DNA of 64,000 bases from JAUIAI01 sp050633665 (GTDB lineage: Bacteria > Pseudomonadota > Gammaproteobacteria > Burkholderiales > Burkholderiaceae_E). The translations under genes were made by a program, and so were the position numbers. The notes under the pieces were generated by a model. The model ran no database searches. It worked only from the letters and a program-made list of their open reading frames with translations, and was not told the origin of the DNA. Within the stretch, counting starts at the first letter, position 1; each line of letters starts with the position of its first letter. The stretch spans positions 248,001 to 312,000 of the forward strand of contig JBOEGY010000002.1 of assembly GCA_050633665.1 (NCBI GenBank), read 5' to 3'. Positions 1 to 9,300 of the stretch are shown one piece after another.

Positions 1-1
1 A

Positions 2-685
2 GCGCCTGCCCCCTGGCCGGAGCGGTTTCAGGCATTGCTGGCCGTCTGGCCTGTTTTATTGATTTTCGCGGTCGTGGTGGGCGGCATCTACGCCGGCATC
101 TTCACCCCGACCGAAGGCGCTGCCGTCGGCGTCGTTACAACCGGAATACTCGCCTGGCAGCGCGGCGGCATCACGCGCCGCAAGTTTCTGGACGCACTGG
201 AGGCCACTGCTACGGGCTCGGCGATGGTGTTCCTGATTGTGCTTGGCGCTGCCGCCTACAACACCTTCCTGGCTTTGTCTCAACTGCCTCAGGAACTCGC
301 TGATTGGGTCGGCACTCAGGGCTTCAGCCCGTTCGTGGTGTTGTGGGCAATTCTGGTGTTCTACTTGATTTTCGGCTGTGTGATGGACTCCTTGTCCATG
401 ATTCTGTTGACGGTGCCGATCTTCTTTCCGATGATTACCCAGCTCGATTTCGGGATTGGCCCCGAAGAAACCGCCATCTGGTTCGGCGTGCTGGTGTTGA
501 TTGTCGTCGAGGTAGGGCTGATCACACCGCCGGTCGGGATGAACTTGTTCATCATTCAGTCGATGGCGCCGGGGGTTTCCATCAGGGACACCTGGCGAGG
601 CGTCTGGCCCTTTGTGGTCAGCGATCTTGCCCGGGTTGTGCTTCTGGTCTTGTTTCCGGGTATTACGCTGTTTGTGATCAGCTAG
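2..685 (+). CDS. dctM: TRAP transporter large permease (DctM), 3' part
   Basis: The reading frame is open from base 2, so the N-terminus lies outside the window; 227 residues are visible. They are strongly hydrophobic, with about five membrane segments. DctM-type signatures include a glycine/threonine-rich loop with FTPTEGAAVG and a later segment with ITPPVGMNLF. DctM is the large membrane subunit that carries organic acids into the cell with sodium, using a DctP binding protein. No dctP or dctQ for this copy is visible, so they are probably upstream. Because it converges on a candidate hydroxycinnamate cluster, aromatic acids are a possible substrate; that is inference. Confidence 0.9.
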   Translation, partial: APAPWPERFQALLAVWPVLLIFAVVVGGIYAGIFTPTEGAAVGVVTTGILAWQRGGITRRKFLDALEATATGSAMVFLIVLGAAAYNTFLALSQLPQELADWVGTQGFSPFVVLWAILVFYLIFGCVMDSLSMILLTVPIFFPMITQLDFGIGPEETAIWFGVLVLIVVEVGLITPPVGMNLFIIQSMAPGVSIRDTWRGVWPFVVSDLARVVLLVLFPGITLFVIS

Positions 686-699
686 GCGACACCAGTGTG

Positions 700-1164
700 C
701 TATGCCACCTCGAATATCTTGAGCCTGACGGCGCTGGCATCACGCGCACCCGAGCCAACGGCGATCACCCGGTTTAACCAGTCGTAACGCGGGTCGCCGG
801 TCTCGAAGCGCGGCTGGGTTCGCATGTAATACGCTGAAGGATCAACCGTTTCCCCCCGGGCGAGTGCATCGATGACCTCTTGCGGCCCATGACGCAGTCC
901 GAAGTTGCGGATCTCGATCACCGCACCGTCATTGGTTTCCATGGCGTATCGTGTATCGAGCTCGGCTAGATTCTGCCCATAGATCGCCTGCCAGTCGGCG
1001 CCGACATTCAATATCCGGCCGGACAAGCGCTCGCCGCTTACCTCGCCGCCAATAATTGGAATAATGCGGCGGCGGCCGCGCGGAGCCTCCCCCATCTCGA
1101 TCGGGGTCCCCAGTTCAACCAAAAATTCGCACAGAAAAATCAGTTTGGGTTCAGGAATATTCAT
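700..1164 (-). CDS. DUF3237 (UPF0311) family protein
   Basis: This 154-residue protein has no signal peptide. It shows the DUF3237 pattern: an N-terminal strand with LGTPIEMGEAPRGRRRIIPI, a GGEVSGERLSG segment, a GADW motif, and a C-terminal YMRTQPRFETGDPRYDWLNR stretch. The family has a small beta-barrel fold and no settled function known to me. The gene is last in a leftward operon; its ATG overlaps the TGA of the MarR gene (ATGA at 1164). Membership in an operon with an aromatic acyl-CoA ligase and a crotonase suggests a role with aromatic substrates, but this is inferred only from position. Confidence 0.85.
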   Translation of the reverse strand: MNIPEPKLIFLCEFLVELGTPIEMGEAPRGRRRIIPIIGGEVSGERLSGRILNVGADWQAIYGQNLAELDTRYAMETNDGAVIEIRNFGLRHGPQEVIDALARGETVDPSAYYMRTQPRFETGDPRYDWLNRVIAVGSGARDASAVRLKIFEVA

Positions 1165-1652
1165 CAGTTCTCCCGGCCGGGCTGGCCGATACGTCCGAGT
1201 AAATCAAGCAGGGTTGCTCGCTCGGCCTCAGAAAGCTGCTCAGTCGCCGGCGCTTCCATGTGCAAGGAAATGCGATAAGCCCTGCTTTGCAGCGCTTTTC
1301 CCTCTGTGGTCAGTTGCAGCAGATGCGAGCGGCCGTCATCACGATTGCGCACCTTTTGCAGCAAGCCTTTTCGGGTCAGGCGGGCCACAATAACCGTGAG
1401 ATTCGGGGGCTGAATTCGAAGCAGCCCGGCCAGGACTTTTTGGGTTAATCCGGAATTGCCAACCAACGCGGTCAGCAATGTGAATTCGACTGGACTCAGC
1501 CCGAGCGGCTGGCGGATTGATTGTTCAAAACGATCCCGCATCTGCAGGTTTGCCTTGACCAGGGCATAACCGAGCAAATGTCCCATGGCCAGATCGAAGT
1601 CAGCCTGAACTGAATCACTGGACGCTCTGGCACTAACAACGGAAAGACTCAT
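1164..1652 (-). CDS. MarR family regulator of the aromatic-acid operon
   Basis: This is a 162-residue winged-helix repressor. The recognition region reads SGLTQKVLAGLLRIQPPNLTVIVARL and is followed by a wing with NRDDGRSHLLQLT, the usual MarR DxR signature. It is co-transcribed with the ligase upstream (ATGA overlap at 1652) and DUF3237 downstream. In Rhodopseudomonas palustris the MarR protein CouR represses a p-coumarate ligase/hydratase operon and responds to the CoA thioester. The layout here suggests the same logic, with the inverted repeat at 4436-4456 as probable operator. Orthology to CouR is not proven. Confidence 0.88.
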   Translation of the reverse strand: MSLSVVSARASSDSVQADFDLAMGHLLGYALVKANLQMRDRFEQSIRQPLGLSPVEFTLLTALVGNSGLTQKVLAGLLRIQPPNLTVIVARLTRKGLLQKVRNRDDGRSHLLQLTTEGKALQSRAYRISLHMEAPATEQLSEAERATLLDLLGRIGQPGREN

Positions 1653-3520
1653 CGCGGGGCCGCCTGTTTGCGACTCGCCAGCACTACTTCAGCCGAGCCC
1701 TCAAGGGCACCGTGCAGGGTTTCAACCAGCGCTGCACGCGCTTTGAGTACGGCTCGCTGATTGATAGAGCCTTTATCCGTGACCTCACCATTATCAATAG
1801 TGGGAGGAGTCGTCATCAGCATGGCTCTTGCCACCCGCGTTGCGCTACCGCTACCCTGCTCCCAGAGCGAATCGACCAGAGTTTGCAGCCATGCTCGAAC
1901 CGGCGCACTGGCGTAAACCGCAGCGGGATCTTCCGCTCCCATTCCCGCGAGCGCAGCACATTCGTCAAGTCGCGCAAAGACGAACAAGCCGACATCATCA
2001 TGGTTCAGGCCAGTCACCACGACGTCTTGTACATATGGCGAGCCGGCCAGCACGGCTCGGGTTCGCAATGGCCCCACACTGACAAAGGTTCCGCTGGAAA
2101 GCTTGAAGTCCTCGGCGATCCGGCCGTCAAACAGCAAACCGAGCGAGACATCATCGGGGTCAAGCCAGACCGCGCCGTCGCCAGTGCGATAAAAACCTTC
2201 CTGATCAAATGCCTCTGCGGTGAGTTCGGGTGCTCGCCAATAACCGGGCATTACATTAGGACCCCGAAACCGAATTTCCTGTTTGTCGCCCATCGGCACG
2301 AGCTTCGCTTCAACGCCCGGACAAGGCAAACCGATACTGCCGGCAGGCAGACCGGGCTTGACAGCGAATGTCGAGGACGGCGCTGTTTCGGTCATGCCTA
2401 AACCGGTCACAACGCTGATGCGTTCGCCGATTGCCGATTCTGCCGTCGATTCGAGCATGTCTTGGACGGTCTGGGACAAGCCTGCGCCAGCATAGAAATA
2501 GCACTTGACCCGCTTGAGCAGAGATTCGCGCAAGACCTTGTCCTGGGTCATGGCACGGGCGATCTCTTCGAAGCCTTTGGGGACATTAAAATAAACCGTC
2601 GGTGAAAGCTCGCGCAAATTGCGCAGCGTTTCACCAATCAGAGCCTGTGTCGGTTTGCCATCGTCAATGTACAGACTTCCTCCGTTATAAAGCGCAATGC
2701 CGACATTGTGGCTACCGCCGAACACGTGATTCCAGGGCAGCCAGTCAACCAGCAGCGGCGGTTCTTCGGTCAGAAAAACCAGCGACTGACTCAGCATCTG
2801 CTGGTTCGCGCAAATCATCCGGTTAGTGGTAATGACCGCTTTGGGCATCTTGGTGGAGCCAGAGGTGAACAGAAATTTCAGTATTGTGTCACCGTCAACC
2901 TGCTCAAATGCCTTGTCAACCTGCACGCCGGCACTGGCTTGAAGCCAGTCGGAGTAGTGCTCGGTTTTACGCCCCGGCACGATACCTGTGACGCTCAGGA
3001 CCGGCGTCTCCTTCGGGACAGCAGCGGCTATGGCAGTCGCAAATACATCGGCATTATCAACGAAGATCAAACCAGGCGTGATTTGCCCGACAACATATTC
3101 GAGTTTGCTGAAGTCATTGGAGATCAATGAGTAAGCAGGCGATACAGGCGCGTGCGGCACGCCTATCCAGGCGCATGCCAGGGCGATATTCAGATGTTCA
3201 ATGCTGTTGCCAGACAAGATCGCCACCGGCCGCTCGGTACTGACATTCTGCTCAAGCAGCGCCTGACCCAAAGAGCGCACGATACTTACAGTCTCGGCAA
3301 ACGTCTGTTTAATCCATTCGCCGTCGGCGCCGCGACGGGCAACGAATACCTGCTCAGGCGTTTGTTCCGCCCAATGGGCAAGCCGGTCACACAGGCGTTG
3401 CGGATAATCCTGGAGGGCTTCGCGCGAGCGAATCACTGTTACACCGTCCTCCCGCAGCTCTACCTCGGCATCAAGACATCCGCCAATTGTTGCCTGGCGG
3501 TAGCGACCCGGCGTCTTCAA
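1649..3520 (-). CDS. Feruloyl-CoA synthetase-like acyl-CoA ligase
   Basis: This 623-residue adenylate-forming ligase would convert a hydroxycinnamic acid, ATP and CoA to its CoA thioester. The P-loop reads FTSGSTKMPKAV, a form seen in feruloyl-CoA synthetases rather than the common YTSGTTGxPKG. Further motifs are DWLPWNHVFGG, VTGLGMTETAPSS and YRTGDGA. The start is TTG at 3520, preceded by GGGAGAA, and it overlaps the crotonase stop (TTGA). A neighbouring crotonase and MarR gene fit ferulate or coumarate use. Another aryl or alkyl acid cannot be excluded from motifs alone. Confidence 0.85.
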   Translation of the reverse strand: MKTPGRYRQATIGGCLDAEVELREDGVTVIRSREALQDYPQRLCDRLAHWAEQTPEQVFVARRGADGEWIKQTFAETVSIVRSLGQALLEQNVSTERPVAILSGNSIEHLNIALACAWIGVPHAPVSPAYSLISNDFSKLEYVVGQITPGLIFVDNADVFATAIAAAVPKETPVLSVTGIVPGRKTEHYSDWLQASAGVQVDKAFEQVDGDTILKFLFTSGSTKMPKAVITTNRMICANQQMLSQSLVFLTEEPPLLVDWLPWNHVFGGSHNVGIALYNGGSLYIDDGKPTQALIGETLRNLRELSPTVYFNVPKGFEEIARAMTQDKVLRESLLKRVKCYFYAGAGLSQTVQDMLESTAESAIGERISVVTGLGMTETAPSSTFAVKPGLPAGSIGLPCPGVEAKLVPMGDKQEIRFRGPNVMPGYWRAPELTAEAFDQEGFYRTGDGAVWLDPDDVSLGLLFDGRIAEDFKLSSGTFVSVGPLRTRAVLAGSPYVQDVVVTGLNHDDVGLFVFARLDECAALAGMGAEDPAAVYASAPVRAWLQTLVDSLWEQGSGSATRVARAMLMTTPPTIDNGEVTDKGSINQRAVLKARAALVETLHGALEGSAEVVLASRKQAAPR

Positions 3521-4344
3521 TGATCTTCTCCCGCTGGTTTGACTTTCTCGGCACGACCATCCAGGAAGGCCTGCATGCGCGCTTTGGCGTCATCGTCGCT
3601 CTGGGCGACAGCAGCCATCAGCGATTCAGTAAACAAGCCTTCGTTGGGGCCTTGCTCCGCGATTCTGGGCAGGGCATGCATAACCGCATAGTTCGACATT
3701 GGTGAGTTCTTGGCAATCCGGTGGGCCATCGCGAACGCCGTCTCCAGCCCTTGATCGGGTTCAACCTGGTAATTCACCAGGCCGACCGATTCCGCCTGAG
3801 CGGCATCAAACCGTCGGCCGGTCAGCATCAAATCGGTAACGCGCGAAACACCGATAAGGCGACTGATTCGAACTGAGCCACCCCCGCCGAGAAACAAGCC
3901 CCGCTGCCCTTCCGGTAAGGCGAAGAATGCCGATTCTTCGGCCACTCGCAAGTGACAGGCAGAGGCCAGCTCGAGACCGCCGCCAATCACCGCGCCGTTC
4001 AGAGCCGCGACAACCGGAGCCCGTCCGTACTGGATCTGGTCAAAAGCAGCATGCCACATTCTTGAATGAGCGACGCCACCAGCTGCACCATGGCTCGATA
4101 ATTCAGATAAATCGAGACCGGCGCAGAAGTGCTTGCCCTGGCCGCTTAAGACCACGGCGCGAATGCTCTCCGGCATCTGACTGAAACAATGCTGAAGCTC
4201 GGCAATCAGCGAATCGCTCAGGGCGTTTCGCTTTTCAGGACGTTGCAGTTGCACATGCCAGACATTCTGAGTGCTGCTCACGGACAAGGTTTTATATTGG
4301 TCGAATGGCGCGCCGGCCGGGGTGAAATCAAACGATTGGCTCAA
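3517..4344 (-). CDS. Crotonase / enoyl-CoA hydratase family protein
   Basis: This 275-residue crotonase has the oxyanion-hole segments FCAGLDLSEL and GAVIGGGLELA. Glutamates in GGLELA and ALPEGQRG align with the two catalytic glutamates of hydratases. It probably hydrates the cinnamoyl-CoA made by the next gene; whether it then cleaves the chain (hydratase-lyase) or feeds a beta-oxidation route cannot be read here. The start is TTG at 4344, seven bases after AGGAG. It is the first gene of the leftward operon and sits beside the palindrome at 4436-4456. Confidence 0.87.
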   Translation of the reverse strand: MSQSFDFTPAGAPFDQYKTLSVSSTQNVWHVQLQRPEKRNALSDSLIAELQHCFSQMPESIRAVVLSGQGKHFCAGLDLSELSSHGAAGGVAHSRMWHAAFDQIQYGRAPVVAALNGAVIGGGLELASACHLRVAEESAFFALPEGQRGLFLGGGGSVRISRLIGVSRVTDLMLTGRRFDAAQAESVGLVNYQVEPDQGLETAFAMAHRIAKNSPMSNYAVMHALPRIAEQGPNEGLFTESLMAAVAQSDDDAKARMQAFLDGRAEKVKPAGEDH

Positions 4345-4435
4345 GTGGGCTCCTGGATTGGAAGAGACTGTGTGTGTTGACTGAAAACGGGTTTTATCGT
4401 GCAGGGTTTTGGCCGTCAGACTTGCTGATCACAAG

Positions 4436-4456
4436 ATAGTTATGCATAATAACTAT
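4436..4456. promoter_or_regulatory. Probable MarR operator in divergent promoter
   Basis: Perfect 8-base arms atagttat and ataactat flank a 5-base spacer. The right arm runs into a perfect rightward -10 box TATAAT at 4454-4459, and a leftward -35 box TTGACA lies at 4464-4459. The repeat sits between the divergent crotonase and amidohydrolase genes. A dimeric regulator bound here would block both directions; the MarR protein of the leftward operon is the obvious candidate. Confidence 0.65.
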
Positions 4457-4524
4457 AATGTCAAGCATCGGTCCAGCCTGATCAGGCGCAGCCCAACCAA
4501 GCCAACAACCCCGGAGAGCCCTTA

Positions 4525-5391
4525 ATGAATATTGATGAATTAGTCGCCATTGACGTTCACACCCACGCCGAGGTTTCCTGCCGGCAACCGGCTGATGCCA
4601 ATTGGCTCCCCTATGAGGAAGCAGCCAACAAGTATTTCAAGGCTGGTAAGCGCCCTACGATTGCCGAGACTATCGAGTATTACCGTGAGCAGAAAATAGG
4701 TCTGGTGATGTTTACCGTTGATAGCGAACACATGATCGGTAATCGACGCATCCCCAATCAGGAAGTGGCAGATGCCGCTGCCGAGAACAGCGACATTATG
4801 ATTGCGTTCGCCTCAATAGATCCGCACAAAGGGCGAATGGGCGTACGTGAAGCCCGTGAACTGATCGAATCCGGGGCTATTAAGGGCTTCAAGTTTCACC
4901 CGACGTTGCAGGGTTTCTTTCCCAATGACCGGATGGCGTATCAACTGTACGAAGTGATTGCCGAGTACAAACTACCGGCAATTTTCCATTCCGGGCATTC
5001 TGGCATTGGCACCGGCATGCCCGGTGGCGGTGGTCTGAAGCTCAAATACTCCAACCCGATTCACGTTGATGATGTCGCAGCAGATTTTCCGGACATGACG
5101 GTAATCATCGCGCACCCGTCGTGGCCGTGGCAGGACGAAGCCTTGTCTGTCTGCCTGCACAAACCCAATGTTTATATTGATCTGTCAGGTTGGAGTCCAA
5201 AGTATTTCCCCAAGGAACTTGTGCAACGGGCCAACAGCCAGCTCAAACACAAGATGTTGTTCGGCTCCGACTATCCGCTCATCGCGCCCGACCGATGGAT
5301 ATCAGACTTTAAAGACGCTGGATTCAAACCGGAAGTGCACGACTTGATTCTCAAGCAGAACGCGATCAAAGCACTCAAGCTTGGTGGCTAG
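4525..5391 (+). CDS. Amidohydrolase-2 family hydrolase (candidate aromatic beta-ketoacyl-CoA hydrolase)
   Basis: This 288-residue TIM-barrel hydrolase has metal-ligand motifs in order: DVHTHAE near residue 10, GFKFHPTLQGF, FHSGHSG, IIAHPSWPW and FGSDYP. Relatives occur with aromatic CoA ligases. In Rhodococcus hydroxycinnamate degradation, an amidohydrolase (CouO) is assigned to cleave the 4-hydroxyphenyl-beta-ketoacyl-CoA. Being divergent from a ligase/crotonase operon across a shared operator supports such a role. The specific reaction is inference; a decarboxylase of the same superfamily is the alternative. Confidence 0.8.
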   Translation: MNIDELVAIDVHTHAEVSCRQPADANWLPYEEAANKYFKAGKRPTIAETIEYYREQKIGLVMFTVDSEHMIGNRRIPNQEVADAAAENSDIMIAFASIDPHKGRMGVREARELIESGAIKGFKFHPTLQGFFPNDRMAYQLYEVIAEYKLPAIFHSGHSGIGTGMPGGGGLKLKYSNPIHVDDVAADFPDMTVIIAHPSWPWQDEALSVCLHKPNVYIDLSGWSPKYFPKELVQRANSQLKHKMLFGSDYPLIAPDRWISDFKDAGFKPEVHDLILKQNAIKALKLGG

Positions 5392-5409
5392 CCGGACGGA
5401 CTCCCGGCA

Positions 5410-6333
5410 ATGACCGCACTGGCACCTTACCCGGTTGGCCCGGATACTGAATGGGCGTTTCAGCGCTATGAACAAGTCCGGCACCGGATGCCCGCGCCGG
5501 ACTTCCCGGCGACCTCTGTCAGCGCGCACGACCTGGGCGAAGTCGCCGGTCATTTTGACGCGTTTATTCTGGATGCGTTTGGCGTCCTGAATATCGGTGC
5601 CACGGCTATAGCCGGAGCGTGTGAGGCGATGGCGAATCTTCGCCGACTGGGGAAACAACTTTGCGTGCTGACCAATGGCGCCACCCAGACGAGACAGCAG
5701 TCCCTCGACAAATACAACTCGCTCGGGTTTGATTTCTCACCACATGAGCTTGTCTCCAGTCGCGATGTGGCAGCCAACAGTCTGGCCAGCATACAGGCTG
5801 ACATTATCTGGGCCGCTGCGGCCGGACCGGGCGATGATTTCTCGGACATCCCGGCAACGGTTATCGATTTGATAGATCAACCGGACGCATTCGCCCGCGC
5901 CGGTGGTTTTCTGTTTTTATCCAGTGCCCGCTGGACCTCCCGACTCCAGCAACAATGGCTTGATTCGCTCCGACAAAACCCGCGGCCGGTAGTGGTGGCC
6001 AACCCCGATCTGGTCGCCCCGCGCGAAACCCATTTGTCGCTGGAGCCGGGGTGTTATGCCAACGCGATGGCTGACGAATTGGGACTGTCAGTCAGATTCT
6101 TCGGGAAACCCTATTCGGAGGCGTTCGAGGTGGTGATGTCCCGCTGGCCGGATATTCAACCCGAGCGAATCGCAATGGTCGGCGACACCTTGCACACCGA
6201 CGTCCTAGGTGCACATGCCGCCGGTATTAAATCGATACTGGTGTCGGACCATGGCTTGTTCGCTGCCCATGATTTGCAGACGTTCATCTCCAGTAGCGGC
6301 ATTACACCTGATTTCATCGTGGCCACGCCGTAA
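5410..6333 (+). CDS. HAD superfamily class IIA (NagD-like) phosphatase
   Basis: This 307-residue protein follows the amidohydrolase by 18 bases and is probably in the same transcript. HAD motifs are visible: motif I as ILDAFGVL, motif II as VLTNGA, a motif III lysine in FGKPYSEAFE, and motif IV as MVGDTLHTDVLGAHAAG. This corresponds to the class IIA subfamily with a large cap domain between motifs II and III. The substrate is unknown. It may dephosphorylate a sugar or nucleotide rather than take part in aromatic degradation. Confidence 0.85.
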   Translation: MTALAPYPVGPDTEWAFQRYEQVRHRMPAPDFPATSVSAHDLGEVAGHFDAFILDAFGVLNIGATAIAGACEAMANLRRLGKQLCVLTNGATQTRQQSLDKYNSLGFDFSPHELVSSRDVAANSLASIQADIIWAAAAGPGDDFSDIPATVIDLIDQPDAFARAGGFLFLSSARWTSRLQQQWLDSLRQNPRPVVVANPDLVAPRETHLSLEPGCYANAMADELGLSVRFFGKPYSEAFEVVMSRWPDIQPERIAMVGDTLHTDVLGAHAAGIKSILVSDHGLFAAHDLQTFISSSGITPDFIVATP

Positions 6334-6341
6334 CAAGCGAC

Positions 6342-9300
6342 TTAACGCGGCAACAAGACCTGGTCCAGCCTTCGACTGTTGAACGAGCACCAGTAAGTGC
6401 CGGGATCGGGCAGTTTCAGCCGCTGGCGCGTATTCTCGTGACACCTGGTGCACTGGTCATAGGTATATCCGGTGTCGGTGTGACGGCTGGTCTTGTTACG
6501 ATATTTATCTCGTTGCGTGGCGTCAGGATTGGCTCCAGCACGTTGCCACAAGACCTGGCAATCGAAAAAGCCGACCCTGACTGTCCGCGAAGCAGACAGC
6601 GCACTCTGATTGCCGGCCGCATCAACCAGCCGCGCCCGATACACCAGAGAACTTGGCGACTGTCCGGCCGCCACCGTGTCACCGGCCAGCGAGATGCCGT
6701 GGTCATGCCGGTAAGTGCCAGACCTCACACCGTTTGAATCAGCCGCACCGGTTTTTACCTCGCCAAGCACACTACTTCCAACCAATAACTCCACCCGGTC
6801 CTCGGCCGGCGCGCCCGATACCATTACGCTAACGTCCAGCGATGGATCCATGCTGCCCTTGCCGTCAGGGATGTCCCCGCCCAACTGACTGGCGGCAATG
6901 TTGGCAGAACCCGGCGCGTCTGCAAAAACGCTGGCCAGACGAGGTGTTGGTGGCCGCACGTTGTCAAAGATTAATGAGAACGGCGGATCCTGAGGTCTGC
7001 TCTCAGTACCGTTTGCTCCCACGACTACCGCCGTGTACTGGTATTGCGCCCCTTCGGCGCGGCTCTGGCTTGATAATCCAGCGTCGGTATACGTCCACTG
7101 AGTCGTGTTTTCCGGCCGCAAGATGGTTTCCGCAATCTGCCCGTCAGGACCGAGTCGTCTCAGAACAATTTTTTCGCCGCTTGCCAAGGGATTACCGAGC
7201 GAACCACGGATTGTTGGGGTTGAGTCGTCAGTGGCCCCTCCCGAAAAGACCGGGCCGGTCTGGCTCGAAAAATTTGACCTGAAATTATCATCGGCACTAA
7301 GCACTTGCGCGGCGTTTGTCACGTTACCCGTGGCAATCGACAACCTGAATGGCGGAGTTACCACCACACCGCGTGCCCCACCCGCATTCTGGATCTGGGC
7401 GCTGAAACTGTAATTTCCGTCCGGCAGATTGCCGACCTGGAAGCGCCAGGCACCGGAAGATTCCAGGGTTGCCACACCGATGTCGGCACCGTTGTTCAAA
7501 ATTCGGACCGCCTCTCCGGCCAGCAGGCGGGCACTGGTGGTACCGCCTAACAAGGGCGACGAATCATTGGTGACGCCACCGTCAATCAGATTACCAACCA
7601 CAGGCTGAACGTTATCAATCGCTTCGGTTACAGTTGCCGTGGTTGCACTGGGCGGCGGCAGCGGGGCTGTCTCGGTCGAACAGGTTAGCGGCGCAGCGAT
7701 GATGCTGTTATGACAACTCGAACAGAACGTGCCGTCAGGCGCAGGTGGATGCGCCAACGGCAATTCGCAGCGCCCGGTCAGGGGTTCAGCTTCAACCACT
7801 GGCCGTGGCGGCGGCAGCGCCGGAACAACGCATTCCAGAGGGGGGAGCACGGTGCCATTGGCCAGTGAACCACCGTTATGACAACTGGTGCAATCACTAT
7901 TGGCGTTAACCAGAGCCGGCTCTCCGTTGCTCAGTTTGAAACTCGGTAACGGTCCACAGGCAGTTCCGGTCAACGGTGGTTGCGGCACAATTGCCGGGCG
8001 CACCGTATGGCATTCATCGCAATTGGGTCTGGCCCCAAAGCCCTGGGGTCTTCTCTGTGCCGTCGGGTTTGCCGGATCGTATCGCTCAGCAACCCGTCCA
8101 CGTAGCTTCCAGTATCGACTTTGGTAATCGACCGCCATACCGGTCAGGCGATCAAATGGTCTTGAGCCGTAACCATGAAACCCGCCAGGCATGATGTCGC
8201 GCACCGGTGGCAGATTCAATACGCGACGCGGTTGCAGATCAAACAGAAATCCGTCGGCTGACAGATCGAAGTGAATTCCCCAGGCGTAGACCGCACCCGC
8301 TTGCTCCTGCCCGCCCAGCAAAACGACGAACAAACCCTGTTCCGTGAGAACCTTGCGAACGGGTTGCCCGGCTGGCAGACCGGCGATTGGGGTGGCAACA
8401 GTCTGGCCCGGTTGCACCAACTGAGGCAAGACGGTGCTCGCCTGCTGGCTAAAACTACCCCAGGTCAATACGGTGCCATCAGCCTTGAGGACAATCACAT
8501 CATTATCCCGCGCAGAGAGCTGCACCACGCCGTCCAGTACCTCTCCACCCTGTTCAAGAACGGGCATCGGTGTAGCCCGGACCGAGTCCGCCTGTCCGTC
8601 GCCGAGCGCGCCAAACCCCCATGAAGCGCCCCAGGAATACACCCGACCGTCTTCGAGCAAGGCAAAGCTGGCGGCATTGCTTGCCCCAATCGCAATAGCG
8701 CCAGCGGGTAAGGCTACCGGCAGTGCAGTCAATGAACGTCGCGGCCTCCCGGCCTCGCCGCCCTGCCCCAATTGCCCAAATTCGTTGTCACCAAACGCAT
8801 AAACCCGCCCATCGGCCAGACGGACCAGCGTGTGGCCGTAACCGCCCGCAACATGAGTTAGAACGCCGGGCAGATCAATCGTCGCCGCCTGATCAATTGA
8901 CGCGCGATTCCCAGTACCCAGCTCGCCATTGACGTTGTCTCCCACCACCAAAATCTTCGAGCTGGAGTTGGCCGAGTCTGTTTTGATGAACAATCCGCCG
9001 CTGCCCAGGTTGCCGTAAACCATAAACCCTCGCTGATCATCTGCCGGTGTAACGTATTCCTCAATTTGTCCGGCAGTGCGTTTGGAGCTGTTGGTTTCGG
9101 TCGCTATTGCAACCGTATTGGCTGATCCGCTTGAACCGAGCCGGGCATCAAAGAAATAGCTGTCATAGCGCACGTTCCCGAACGACACAAGTTCAGGCAA
9201 CGATGCCAAAGCGTCACTGTTGCCAAAGCGAAAGCTTTGTTGCGACAGTGCTGACGACAACTCAGAGGTAAGCGTGTGAGGATCGTAAGTCCGGGACCCG

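Noticed and set aside
1712..2401. Rightward open frame of 229 codons
   Set aside because: Antisense shadow of the ligase gene.
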